The notes: a model not told the origin generated them from the sequence alone. 11,861 nt of DNA from DASRTE01 sp035656095 (GCA_035656095.1 DASRTE010000219.1:1-11861), one strand, 5' to 3'. Shown: positions 1 through 7,212, numbered from the stretch's first letter. A program made the numbers and translations.

Positions 1-630
1 GAGGTGTCCACTGACAAGGTCGACACGGAGATCCCCTCCCCGGCGTCGGGCACCCTGCTCGAGATCAAGGTCGCCGAGGACGAGACGGTCGAGGTCGGCA
101 CCGAGCTCGCCGTCATCGGAGACTCCGCCGACGGCGGCGGAACCGGCGCCGGCGACACAGGCACACAGCACGCGGTCGCCGAGGAGCAGCCGGCGGGCGC
201 CCAGGAGCAGCCGGCGGGCGCCGAGGCCCAGGCCGAGCCCGAGCAGGCGCCGGAAGCCGAACCGGCAGCGCGCGAGGACCAGCCCGCCGAGGCCGCACCG
301 GTGGCGGCCACGCAGGCGCAGGGCGACTCGCCGGCCGAGTCGGAGCCGGCACCGAGTCCCGCACCGGCGCAGCAGCCGGCCCGGGCGGGCGGTGGGGCGG
401 ACGGAACATCGGTCACGCTTCCGGCTCTCGGCGAGAGCGTCACCGAGGGCACCGTGACCCGCTGGCTCAAGCAGCCCGGTGACCAGGTCCAGGTCGACGA
501 GCCCCTGCTGGAGGTGTCCACCGACAAGGTCGACACCGAGATCCCCTCCCCCGCATCGGGCACCCTGCTCGAGATCAAGGTCGCCGAGGACGAGACCGTC
601 GAGGTCGGCACCGAGCTCGCCGTCATCGGC
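1..630 (+). repeat. Duplicated lipoyl-domain segment (1-120 and 511-630)
   Basis: Bases 1-120 and 511-630 align without gaps over 40 codons and differ at six positions (12, 27, 42, 45, 87 and 120 of the first copy). All six are third codon positions, and the encoded 40 residues are identical. This is the C-terminal half of two successive lipoyl domains in one E2 protein. Confidence 0.95.
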
Positions 631-1836
631 AGCGGCGCCGGTGCGGCGGGTGAACGTACGCAGCCGCCGCCGGCCCAACCCGAGTCTGCAGCGCCCCGGC
701 CCTCCTCCGGTGCCGAGACCCCGATGGCCGCCGAGGCCGGCGAGCGCGCCGCCGCGGAGGCGCAGTCCCACGAGCAGGCGGAGCCCGCCCAGGCCGCACC
801 GGCCCAGACAGCACCCGCCGAGGCGACTCCGGCCCAGCCGGCACCGGCCCAGACAGCGCCGGCCCAGACAGCGCCGGCCGGGGGCGGCGACGGTTCGCCC
901 TACGTCACTCCACTGGTCCGCAAGCTCGCGACCGAGCACAGCGTCGACCTCGCCTCCCTGCGCGGCACCGGCGTCGGCGGAAGGATCCGCAAGCAGGACG
1001 TCCTCGCGGCCGCGGAACAGGCCCGGAAGGCCGCCGAGCAACCTGCGCCCGCAGCAGCGGCGGCACCGGCCGCATCGCGGGCCCCCGAAGTTGCGGCACC
1101 TGCGGCATCGCAACTTCGGGGCACCACCGTGAAGATGTCGCGGCTGAGGTCGATCATCGCCCGCCGGATGATCGAGTCGCTCCAGGTGTCGGCGCAGCTC
1201 ACCACGGTCCTCGAGGTCGACGTGTCCGCGATCGCCAGGCTGCGCCAGCAGGCCAAGGCAGGATTCGTGGCCCGCGAAGGCGTCAAGCTGTCCTTCCTGC
1301 CGTTCTTCGCGAAGGCCACAGTCGAGGCGCTCAAGGCGCACCCGAGCGTCAACGCCACGATCGACACCGAGAAGGGCGAGATCACATACTTCGACGCCGA
1401 GCATCTCGGCATCGCGGTCGACACCGATCGCGGCCTGCTCGTGCCGGTCATCCGTGACGCGGGCGACCTCAACATCGCCGGCCTGGCCCGCAAGATCGCC
1501 GACCTCGCCGACCGCACCCGCAACAACAAGATCATGCCGGACGAGCTCTCGGGTGGCACGTTCACGCTGACCAACACCGGCAGCCGAGGCGTCCTGATCG
1601 ACACCCCGATCATCAACCAGCCACAGGTGGGCATCCTCGGAACGGGCGCCGTGGTCAAGCGACCGGTCGTCGTCACGGACGACACGGGGGCCGAGAGCAT
1701 CGCGATCAGATCGATGGCGTACCTGTCGTTGACCTACGACCACCGGCTCGTCGACGGCGCGGACGCCGCCCGGTTCCTCGGCTCGATCAAGCAGCGACTC
1801 GAAGGTGGCCAGTTCGAGGGAGAACTCGGTATCTGA
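1..1836 (+). CDS. sucB: Dihydrolipoamide acyltransferase, E2 component of a 2-oxoacid dehydrogenase complex (5' end outside window)
   Basis: This is the E2 core enzyme that carries acyl groups on lipoyl-lysine and passes them to CoA in the pyruvate or 2-oxoglutarate dehydrogenase complex. The frame is open at base 1 (GAG), so the start lies upstream. Counting residue 1 at the codon at base 4: a partial lipoyl domain (1-39, lipoyl Lys5 in TDKV), an Ala/Pro/Glu linker, a complete lipoyl domain (about 136-209, Lys175), a second Ala/Pro linker with AQTAP repeats, a peripheral subunit-binding domain (about 300-339), and the acyltransferase domain from about 377. The catalytic HxxxD motif is H580-RLV-D584, in DHRLVDG near the C-terminus. 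In M. tuberculosis the orthologue, DlaT, serves pyruvate dehydrogenase, so 'succinyltransferase' may not be the true specificity. lipB and lipA downstream make its cofactor. The stop is TGA at 1834-1836. Confidence 0.95.
   Translation, partial: EVSTDKVDTEIPSPASGTLLEIKVAEDETVEVGTELAVIGDSADGGGTGAGDTGTQHAVAEEQPAGAQEQPAGAEAQAEPEQAPEAEPAAREDQPAEAAPVAATQAQGDSPAESEPAPSPAPAQQPARAGGGADGTSVTLPALGESVTEGTVTRWLKQPGDQVQVDEPLLEVSTDKVDTEIPSPASGTLLEIKVAEDETVEVGTELAVIGSGAGAAGERTQPPPAQPESAAPRPSSGAETPMAAEAGERAAAEAQSHEQAEPAQAAPAQTAPAEATPAQPAPAQTAPAQTAPAGGGDGSPYVTPLVRKLATEHSVDLASLRGTGVGGRIRKQDVLAAAEQARKAAEQPAPAAAAAPAASRAPEVAAPAASQLRGTTVKMSRLRSIIARRMIESLQVSAQLTTVLEVDVSAIARLRQQAKAGFVAREGVKLSFLPFFAKATVEALKAHPSVNATIDTEKGEITYFDAEHLGIAVDTDRGLLVPVIRDAGDLNIAGLARKIADLADRTRNNKIMPDELSGGTFTLTNTGSRGVLIDTPIINQPQVGILGTGAVVKRPVVVTDDTGAESIAIRSMAYLSLTYDHRLVDGADAARFLGSIKQRLEGGQFEGELGI
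181..222 (+). repeat. 21-nt tandem repeat in the first sucB linker
   Basis: Two head-to-tail 21-nt units (181-201 and 202-222) differ only in their first base. They encode EEQPAGA and QEQPAGA in the flexible linker between lipoyl domains. This is typical slippage-prone linker DNA. Confidence 0.9.
844..879 (+). repeat. 15-nt tandem repeat in the second sucB linker
   Basis: About 2.4 perfect copies of a 15-nt unit (ccggcccagacagcg) encode the AQTAP repeat of the Ala/Pro linker before the subunit-binding domain. A near copy lies at 799-813. Confidence 0.9.
1083..1121. repeat. 13-bp perfect inverted repeat inside the sucB linker
   Basis: Arms 1083-1095 (ccccgaagttgcg) and 1109-1121 (cgcaacttcgggg) are perfect reverse complements around a 13-nt loop. 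The element lies in the non-conserved linker between the subunit-binding and catalytic domains, encoding PEVAAPAASQLRG. It could be chance, or a hairpin-type intergenic repeat that became coding. Confidence 0.85.
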
Positions 1837-1870
1837 CCGCTGACCGGCCAGACGTGGGTATGAGGCATCC

Positions 1871-2764
1871 GTGCGGGTAGCGATCACCGGTTCCAGCGGG
1901 ATGATCGGGACGGGTCTGCGGGCCTCGCTGAGCGCGGGTGGGCACGAGGTTGTGAGGTTGGTCCGGCGGCCGCCGGAGTCTTCCGACGAGGTCTACTGGG
2001 ATCCCGCCGCCGGCTGGCTGAACCCTGTCCATCTCGATGGAGTGGAGGCGGTCGTCAACCTCGCCGGCGCCAACGTCGGCGGCCAGCGATGGACTCGGGC
2101 CTACAAGCTGACCCTCCGGGACAGCCGCCTCCGGGCCACCCGCACGCTCGCTAAGGCGCTAGCCGAGATGCCCGATCGCCCTCGCGTTCTGGTGTCGATG
2201 TCCGCGGCGGGCATCTACGGGCTCGCGCACGGCTCGGAGGTCCTCGACGACGACGAACCGGCCGGCGACGGCTTCCTCGCCGACATGTGCCGTGACTGGG
2301 AGGCCGCGGCTGTGCCCTCCGAGGAGGCCGGCATCGCGGTGTGCCATCCACGTCCACACATGATCATGACGCGGCACGGCGGTGCTCTCGCCCGCATGCT
2401 GCCGTGGTTCCGCAAGGGGCTCGGGGGGCCGCTTGCGGGGGGTCGACAGTACTGGAGCAGCGTGTCTCTGCACGACGTCGTCCGCGCTCTGCGGTTCTTG
2501 ATCGAGACACCCGGCTGTACCGGTCCCTACAACGTGGCGGCACCCGAACCGGTCACCAACGCGGAGTTCGTGCGGGTCCTCGCCAGGCAGCTCGGCCGGC
2601 CCACACTGCTGCCGGTCCCGGAGTTCGCCCTCCGGATCCGCTACGGCGAATTCGCCGACGACATCCTGGTCAGCCTGCGCCTGGTGTCCGCCCGGCTCGG
2701 CGATGCGGGATTCGAGTTCGAGCACCCGGACGCACCCGCAATCGTCGCCGCAGCGCTGCGCTGA
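1871..2764 (+). CDS. TIGR01777-family NAD-dependent epimerase/dehydratase-like protein (YfcH/SDR39U1 type)
   Basis: This 297-aa protein belongs to the extended SDR superfamily. The Rossmann dinucleotide-binding motif GSSGMIG is at residues 7-13. LAGANV (65-70), SMSAAGIYG (109-117) and the family block GALARMLPWF…GLGGPLAGGRQYW (171-195) identify the TIGR01777 group, and the last ~45 residues match its C-terminal domain. The substrate is unknown across the family. GTG at 1871 is chosen because the N-terminal beta strand begins there, with GAGG at 1862-1865 as a short-spaced ribosome binding site. It follows sucB by 34 nt with no terminator visible, so the two are probably cotranscribed. The same gene occupies this place in mycobacteria (Rv2216). 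The family's usual RxGIVL segment reads RPHMIM here (161-166), a modest deviation. Confidence 0.9.
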   Translation: MRVAITGSSGMIGTGLRASLSAGGHEVVRLVRRPPESSDEVYWDPAAGWLNPVHLDGVEAVVNLAGANVGGQRWTRAYKLTLRDSRLRATRTLAKALAEMPDRPRVLVSMSAAGIYGLAHGSEVLDDDEPAGDGFLADMCRDWEAAAVPSEEAGIAVCHPRPHMIMTRHGGALARMLPWFRKGLGGPLAGGRQYWSSVSLHDVVRALRFLIETPGCTGPYNVAAPEPVTNAEFVRVLARQLGRPTLLPVPEFALRIRYGEFADDILVSLRLVSARLGDAGFEFEHPDAPAIVAAALR

Positions 2765-2777
2765 GATGTCAGGCTGG

Positions 2778-4385
2778 TCAGCCGAAGCGCCAGCCGGAGG
2801 CGTCCGGCGCCGGGACGAGCTCGGCCTGCCACGTCGTCTCGGGCAGCCCTTCCTTCTCGGCGACGACCTCGCCGCCGTAGTCGACGAGCTGGTAGGGCGG
2901 CAGCCGGTCGGTGATCTCGAGCACGACCCGCCCGCCCTCTTGCGACACCATCTCGGCGGTCACCACCTCGAAGGCCAGGCCCTCGGTGTGGACGCCCGCG
3001 TCGGCGTAGAGCTGGAGCAGCTCCGCGTCCTCCGCAAGCACCTGGCTGGTCGGCGTGTACACCTCGCAGAGTGCAGAGGCATCGACCTCCGCGAACGCCT
3101 CGGTGCGCAGCGCGTAGAGGCTCTGGACCACCTGAGTCCAGTCGCTGACTTCCGGGGGCTCCTCGGTCGGCGCCGGCTGCGGGCCTCCGCACAGGTCGAC
3201 CGGAACCTCGGCCTCACCGGGCGAGGTGAGCCGGTCGGCGCCGGGCAGGGACGCCGGGTCGTCGCCGTTGGTCAGCTGCAGCACCGCGAAGACGGCACCG
3301 GCCACGATCACCGGTATGGCGATGACCAGCGCGAGTATCCGCGCGATGTCGACCCTGCGACGGCGGCGCCGCTGTGGTACCGGCTCGGTCGGGGGGCGGC
3401 GTCGCCGCGGGGGTACGTCCAGGACCTCCGGCGAGTCGACCGTGCCGGTGGCGGACCCAGCCACCTGGGGAGCAGGCTCGGGCATGGCCTGGGCCGGAGG
3501 CGACGGCGCAGCGGTCCGGCCCGCGGCCGGCGGCGTCTCGGGCTCAGGCTGCGTCTCGCGCGCTGCATGCCGGGACCGGCGCGGCGCCGGCGGCGTCGCT
3601 GCCTCGTCGGGCTCGACGACCTGGATGCCCTCTGCGATGCCGACCGGCACGGGATCGGCGAGGACGAACAGGGCATTGGCCAGCGACGCCGCGTCGGGGC
3701 GGCGGGACGGGTCGGAGTGCATCGCCTGCGCGAGTGCCCCCTGCGTGGCCGGCGGGATGCCGGGCAGGAGCAGCGCCTGGGTGGGGACGTATCCGGTCAG
3801 CGCTCGCAGGGCGACGGCCGCCAGCCCGTAGACGTCCGATCCGGGCTGTGCCGGATAGCCCGCCACAACCTCAGGAGCCGTGTACCCCGGCGTCAGCCCG
3901 AGGTCGGCGAAGCGGTCACCGGAGATGCGTGAGAGCCCGACGTCGGTGAGCATGGGCCGGCCGTCCGCAGAGAACACGACGGTGTCCGGCGACACGTCGC
4001 CGTGCACGAGACCAAGCAGGTGGAGCTCGGCGAGCGCCTGCGCCGCCGGCGCGCACACCGTGACGATCTCACCCGGCGTCAGTGCTCCCCGAGCGGCGAG
4101 AAGGTCGGCCATGCTGCCGCCGTCGGCGATCTCACGCACGATCACCAGTGCGCCCGGAGCGTCGACGATGCCGTACACCGGGAGCACGTGCGGGTGCTCG
4201 ACCGCGGTCGTCAACGCCAACTCGCGCCGTGCACGTTCACGCACCCCGGTGTCCGGCAGGTGCAGCAGCTTCAACGCGACCCGGCGACCGCCGGCTTCCT
4301 CGCGGGCGACCCATTCCGACGTGTCGCCACCGCTGCCGAGCAGCCCCTCCACGGCATAGCCCGGCACGTACACGGGGAAGTCCAT
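2778..4385 (-). CDS. Transmembrane serine/threonine protein kinase with atypical catalytic loop and extracytoplasmic sensor-like domain
   Basis: This is a predicted 535-aa receptor kinase. An N-terminal kinase domain (about 10-245) has the glycine loop GLLGSGG, ATP-binding Lys39 (VALKL), helix-C Glu55, HGDVSPDTV (128-136, Asp130), TDVG (Asp148), APE (170-172) and the SDVYG helix. A Pro-rich linker (about 250-340) ends in Arg clusters, then one membrane helix (about 346-371) precedes a ~160-residue outer domain with Cys399 and Cys440, a possible disulfide. The catalytic loop departs from HRDxKPxN: Gly replaces Arg, Ser132 replaces Lys and Thr135 replaces the metal-binding Asn; DFG is DVG. Activity may be weak or use a variant mechanism; related loops occur in other actinobacterial kinases. 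ATG at 4385 is preferred over the further upstream start at 4469 because GAGGA precedes it by 7 nt and the kinase fold starts there. It converges on the epimerase (13-nt gap). Confidence 0.88.
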   Translation of the reverse strand: MDFPVYVPGYAVEGLLGSGGDTSEWVAREEAGGRRVALKLLHLPDTGVRERARRELALTTAVEHPHVLPVYGIVDAPGALVIVREIADGGSMADLLAARGALTPGEIVTVCAPAAQALAELHLLGLVHGDVSPDTVVFSADGRPMLTDVGLSRISGDRFADLGLTPGYTAPEVVAGYPAQPGSDVYGLAAVALRALTGYVPTQALLLPGIPPATQGALAQAMHSDPSRRPDAASLANALFVLADPVPVGIAEGIQVVEPDEAATPPAPRRSRHAARETQPEPETPPAAGRTAAPSPPAQAMPEPAPQVAGSATGTVDSPEVLDVPPRRRRPPTEPVPQRRRRRRVDIARILALVIAIPVIVAGAVFAVLQLTNGDDPASLPGADRLTSPGEAEVPVDLCGGPQPAPTEEPPEVSDWTQVVQSLYALRTEAFAEVDASALCEVYTPTSQVLAEDAELLQLYADAGVHTEGLAFEVVTAEMVSQEGGRVVLEITDRLPPYQLVDYGGEVVAEKEGLPETTWQAELVPAPDASGWRFG

Positions 4386-4527
4386 CGGACCATCCTCGCA
4401 AATGCCGCCCGCATCCAGGGTGCTCGGCCGGAACTGTCCACAGCCGGCACCAGCCGATCCGCCGGTCACCGGCCGCAGCGTCGGGTTGCGCAGCCCTGCC
4501 AGGCCGTGCCACGCGTAGGCTGGACCG
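4386..4527. promoter_or_regulatory. Divergent kinase/lipB intergenic region with leaderless-type lipB promoter
   Basis: These 142 nt separate two divergently transcribed genes. On the plus strand TAGGCT (4516-4521) fits the actinobacterial TANNNT -10 and ends 6 nt before the lipB GTG, placing the expected transcript start at the start codon. No Shine-Dalgarno sequence is visible for lipB and no convincing -35. The kinase has GAGGA upstream of its ATG, but I see no clear kinase -10. Confidence 0.6.
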
Positions 4528-5205
4528 GTGAGTTCTCCGCAGCTGATCAGCCATGACGGGCCGGTCCCGTACCAGCTCGCGTGGGACGAACAGCGCCGGC
4601 TTCACGCGGCCCGCGTCGCCGGACAGATCCCCGACACGGTCGTGCTGCTCGAGCACGAGCCGGTGTACACCGCCGGCAAGCGAACCGAGGCCCACGAGCG
4701 TCCCCTACTGGACGCGGGAGCACCCGTCATCGACGTCGACCGGGGCGGGAAGATCACCTGGCACGGACCCGGCCAGCTCGTCGGCTATCCGATCGTCCGG
4801 CTGCCGGACCCGATCGACGTCATCGCCTTCGTCCGCCGGGTGGAGCAGGTGCTCATCGACGTGTGCGCCGAGTTCGGTGTCATAGCCGGACGAGTGGAGA
4901 TCAAGGGTCGCAGCGGGGTGTGGATACCCGCAGACGGCCGCGGCCCCGATCGCAAGCTCGGGGCGATCGGCCTTCGGGTCGCGCAGGGCGTCAGCATGCA
5001 CGGGTTCGCCCTCAACTGCGAGTGTGACCTGTCCTGGTTCGACCGGATCGTTCCCTGTGGAATCGCCGATGCGAGCGTGACGTCGCTGTCCGCCGAGCTC
5101 GGTCGCCGGGTCCGGGTCAGCGAGGTCCGGCCGGTGGTCGAACGCCACCTGCCCGGCCTGTTGACCGCCCCCGTCGCCGCCGCGGCGGCCGGCCCCGCAG
5201 CGTAG
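4528..5205 (+). CDS. lipB: Octanoyl-[acyl carrier protein]:protein N-octanoyltransferase LipB
   Basis: LipB moves octanoate from acyl carrier protein to the target lysine of lipoyl domains, the first step of endogenous lipoate synthesis in the cytoplasm. The 225-aa length is normal. Family signatures are present: EHEPVYTAGKR (42-52), RGGKITWHGPGQLVGYPI (72-89), the catalytic Lys143 in RKLGAIG, GFALN (159-163), and the acyl-thioester Cys177 in PCGI followed by VTSL. These two catalytic positions are close to those recalled for the M. tuberculosis enzyme (Lys142/Cys176). GTG at 4528 is the start that gives the standard N-terminus; it lacks a ribosome binding site but has a TANNNT hexamer 6 nt upstream, which suggests a leaderless message. 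The C-terminus ends in an Ala-rich tail. lipA follows after only 9 nt. Confidence 0.96.
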   Translation: MSSPQLISHDGPVPYQLAWDEQRRLHAARVAGQIPDTVVLLEHEPVYTAGKRTEAHERPLLDAGAPVIDVDRGGKITWHGPGQLVGYPIVRLPDPIDVIAFVRRVEQVLIDVCAEFGVIAGRVEIKGRSGVWIPADGRGPDRKLGAIGLRVAQGVSMHGFALNCECDLSWFDRIVPCGIADASVTSLSAELGRRVRVSEVRPVVERHLPGLLTAPVAAAAAGPAA

Positions 5206-5208
5206 GCT
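5203..5208 (+). promoter_or_regulatory. Putative -10 of lipA overlapping the lipB stop codon
   Basis: TAGGCT at 5203-5208 is identical to the hexamer before lipB and, like it, sits exactly 6 nt before the GTG. Its first three bases are the lipB stop codon TAG. No Shine-Dalgarno sequence lies between it and lipA. This suggests that lipA has its own leaderless transcript besides any lipB read-through. Confidence 0.55.
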
Positions 5209-5214
5209 CGACAC

Positions 5215-6156
5215 GTGAACGTCGCCCCGGATGGTCGTCGTCTGTTGCGTCTCGAGGTACGCAACAGCGAGACCCCGATCGAGAAGAAGCCGTCGTGGAT
5301 CAGGACGACGGCGCACATGGGTCCCGAGTACCGCGAGCTCCAGGCGCTGGTGACGCGAGAGGGCTTGCACACCGTCTGCCAGGAGGCGGGCTGCCCCAAC
5401 ATCTTCGAGTGCTGGGAAGACCGTGAGGCGACCTTCCTCATCGGGGGCGACCAGTGCACCCGGCGCTGCGACTTCTGCCAGATCGACACCGGCCGGCCCG
5501 AACCCCTCGACCGCGACGAGCCCAGGCGCGTCGCCGAGTCGGTGCAGGCCATGGGACTGCGCTACGCAACCGTCACCGGCGTCGCCCGGGACGACCTCGA
5601 CGACGAGGGCGCGTGGCTCTACGCCGAGACCGTCCGGGCCATCCATCGGCTCAACCCCGGTACCGGCGTCGAGATCCTCACGCCCGATTTCTCCGCGCGC
5701 TCCGAACTGCTGCAGCAGGTGTTCGATTCACAGCCGGAGGTCTTCGCCCACAATGTCGAGACGGTGCCACGGATCTTCAAGCGCATCCGGCCGGCCTTTC
5801 GTTACGACCGCTCACTCGACGTCCTGTCGATGGGACGGACCGCCGGAATGGTCACCAAGTCGAACCTGATCCTCGGAATGGGCGAGACCCGCGACGAGGT
5901 CTCTCAGGCGCTGGTCGACCTGCACGAGGCCGGGTGCGACCTGGTCACGATCACCCAGTACCTGCGCCCGTCGCCGCGCCACCACCCGGTCGAGCGCTGG
6001 GTCACGCCGGAGGAGTTCGTCGAGTTGCGTGAGGAGGCCGAGGCCGTCGGATTCGCCGGAGTGATGTCCGGGCCTCTCGTGCGGTCCTCGTACCGCGCCG
6101 GGCGCCTCTTCCGCCAGGCAGTGCAGGCTCGGCAGGAGCCACTCGCCAGCCGCTGA
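5215..6156 (+). CDS. lipA: Lipoyl synthase LipA (radical SAM)
   Basis: LipA inserts two sulfur atoms into protein-bound octanoyl groups to give lipoyl groups, acting directly after LipB. The 313-aa protein shows both iron-sulfur motifs: the auxiliary cluster C55-x4-C60-x5-C66 (CQEAGCPNIFEC) and the radical-SAM cluster C81-x3-C85-x2-C88 (CTRRCDFC). RSSY at 290-293 supplies the conserved Ser ligand of the auxiliary cluster, which is sacrificed as a sulfur donor. Other family landmarks are VTGVARDD (120-127), HNVETV (179-184), KSNLILGMGET (215-225) and TITQYLRPS (245-253). The GTG at 5215 gives a normal N-terminus with the MRPEGRxLLRLEVRNxxTP-type leader. It is tightly linked to lipB. All key residues are present, so it should be functional. 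Confidence 0.98.
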   Translation: MNVAPDGRRLLRLEVRNSETPIEKKPSWIRTTAHMGPEYRELQALVTREGLHTVCQEAGCPNIFECWEDREATFLIGGDQCTRRCDFCQIDTGRPEPLDRDEPRRVAESVQAMGLRYATVTGVARDDLDDEGAWLYAETVRAIHRLNPGTGVEILTPDFSARSELLQQVFDSQPEVFAHNVETVPRIFKRIRPAFRYDRSLDVLSMGRTAGMVTKSNLILGMGETRDEVSQALVDLHEAGCDLVTITQYLRPSPRHHPVERWVTPEEFVELREEAEAVGFAGVMSGPLVRSSYRAGRLFRQAVQARQEPLASR

Positions 6157-6324
6157 ACCAGCGCCGCGGCCTGACAACTCTGTTCGGCCCGCGGTCTCCG
6201 CGCTCAGCCCAAGGCTGTGGCGCTGCACTCCGTCACCGCGGCGATTCCCGCGCACCCGCCGGCGTCGACTGAGGGTCCGCTGCGTGATTCCTTCGAGCGC
6301 CCGCAGGCCCGTACCCTGTGACGC
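6157..6324 (+). promoter_or_regulatory. lipA/DUF4191 intergenic region with leaderless-type promoter
   Basis: These 168 nt hold no credible gene. TACCCT (6312-6317) ends 7 nt before the ATG at 6325, matching the TANNNT leaderless arrangement of the neighbours; there is no Shine-Dalgarno. A small hairpin (cagcc 6205-6209, ggctg 6213-6217) with flanking gcgc bases might serve as a lipA terminator but has no T-run, so I hold that weakly. Confidence 0.45.
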
Positions 6325-7026
6325 ATGGCGCGAAAGGACGAGCAGCCGGAGTCCGCCCGGAAGAAGGGCCGCTTCGCCCAGATCAAGCAGACCTACCAGA
6401 TGGCGAAGCGGACCGATCGGCACATCGGGTGGATCTCGCTGGGTGTGGTGGTGGCCGTCCTGGCCGTGCTCGTCGTGGTGGGCCTGATCGTGAAGCCGAT
6501 CTGGCTCTGGGTCGTGATGGGGCTCCCGTTCGCGCTGCTCGCAGGAGCGGTCGTCTTCGGCCGCCGGGCCGAGAAGTCGGCGTACTCCCAGATCGAGGGA
6601 CAACCCGGCGCAGCCATGGCGGCCCTCGGAACCCTGCGCCGAGGTTGGGACTCCACCCCGGTGGTCGCCACCAACCGCCATCAGGATGTGGTACACCGCG
6701 TGGTCGGTCGTCCGGGTGTCATCCTCGTCGGGGAGGGAACCTCGGCCAGCCGTGTCGTCAACCTGCTCAACCAGGAGAAGCGCCGCCATGCGCGTGTCGT
6801 CGGTGAGGCCCCGGTCTACGACGTCGTCGTCGGCAACGACGAGGACCAGGTTCCACTGCGCCGTCTGCCCAAGTACGTCATGAAGCTTCCCCGCAACCTG
6901 CGCCCTGCCGAGGTCACCGAGCTCAGATCACGGCTGCGGGCTCTCGGCACCCAGCCTGTCGCCATGCCGAAGGGTCCGCTGCCACGCAACATGAAGATCC
7001 CGCGCGGAGGCATGCCGCCCCGCTGA
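6325..7026 (+). CDS. DUF4191 family membrane protein
   Basis: This 233-aa conserved actinobacterial protein has no established function. It starts with a basic cytoplasmic segment (1-33, rich in Lys/Arg), followed by two adjacent membrane helices (about 34-56 and 58-79) joined by KP, then FGRRAEKSAYSQIEG and a ~150-residue soluble domain. The C-terminal tail is basic and Pro-rich (PRNMKIPRGGMPPR). This layout and its place directly after lipA match the DUF4191 family (Rv2219 in M. tuberculosis). Steady linkage to lipA suggests a role in lipoylation or the membrane, but that is only inference. ATG at 6325 is the only sensible start, and the transcript is probably leaderless. A typical mycobacterial cluster has an RDD-family gene next; here glnA follows directly. 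Confidence 0.88.
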   Translation: MARKDEQPESARKKGRFAQIKQTYQMAKRTDRHIGWISLGVVVAVLAVLVVVGLIVKPIWLWVVMGLPFALLAGAVVFGRRAEKSAYSQIEGQPGAAMAALGTLRRGWDSTPVVATNRHQDVVHRVVGRPGVILVGEGTSASRVVNLLNQEKRRHARVVGEAPVYDVVVGNDEDQVPLRRLPKYVMKLPRNLRPAEVTELRSRLRALGTQPVAMPKGPLPRNMKIPRGGMPPR

Positions 7027-7056
7027 AACAGCAGGACGGCGACGACGACCGCGGGC

Positions 7057-7094
7057 GTAACACGGGTGAAACATCCGGGACACCGCTGGGTAAT
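7057..7094 (+). promoter_or_regulatory. Two-box GlnR-like operator upstream of glnA
   Basis: The consensus for the OmpR-type nitrogen regulator GlnR is gTnAC-n6-GaAAC. Bases 7057-7072 read gtaac-(6 nt)-gaaac, a full match. After exactly 6 more nt comes a degenerate second box, gacac (7079-7083)-(6 nt)-gtaat (7090-7094). The resulting 11-nt periodicity of four half-sites is the arrangement described for GlnR-controlled glnA promoters. The centre (about 7075) lies roughly 42 nt before the transcript start expected from the -10 at 7105, which suits an activator. Confidence 0.75.
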
Positions 7095-7104
7095 CGCCGG
7101 CACA

Positions 7105-7110
7105 TAGCGT
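7105..7110 (+). promoter_or_regulatory. Putative glnA -10
   Basis: TAGCGT fits TANNNT and lies 11 nt after the GlnR-like boxes. It implies a 5' leader of about 100 nt before the glnA ATG. That leader contains the repeated word cccgctcgcg (7126-7135 and 7150-7159), which can fold locally, e.g. cccgc-tcgc-gcggg. Confidence 0.45.
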
Positions 7111-7206
7111 CCCGGAGACATGGATCCCGCTCGCGGGTTCCGAATCGGGTACCCGCTCGCGCGGGCCCGTGGCAGAGTCCCGGCAGAAGCGGGACCACAC
7201 CGAGCC

Positions 7207-7212
7207 AGGAGG
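7207..7212 (+). promoter_or_regulatory. glnA ribosome binding site (decides the start)
   Basis: AGGAGG lies 4 nt before the ATG at 7217. It supports this ATG over an in-frame GTG at 7169, which would add 16 residues absent from typical GlnA proteins. Confidence 0.8.

Noticed and set aside
2703..3932. 409-codon plus-strand frame opposite the kinase gene
   Set aside because: The minus strand encodes a clear kinase with transmembrane and outer domains. The plus-strand product is Arg/Gly-rich with no motif.
4386..4469. N-terminal extension of the kinase to the in-frame start at 4469
   Set aside because: The added 28 residues match no kinase feature, while the ATG at 4385 has a ribosome binding site and begins directly before the kinase fold.
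4705..5646. 313-codon minus-strand frame across the lipB-lipA junction
   Set aside because: It lies opposite two certain genes and shows no family motif.
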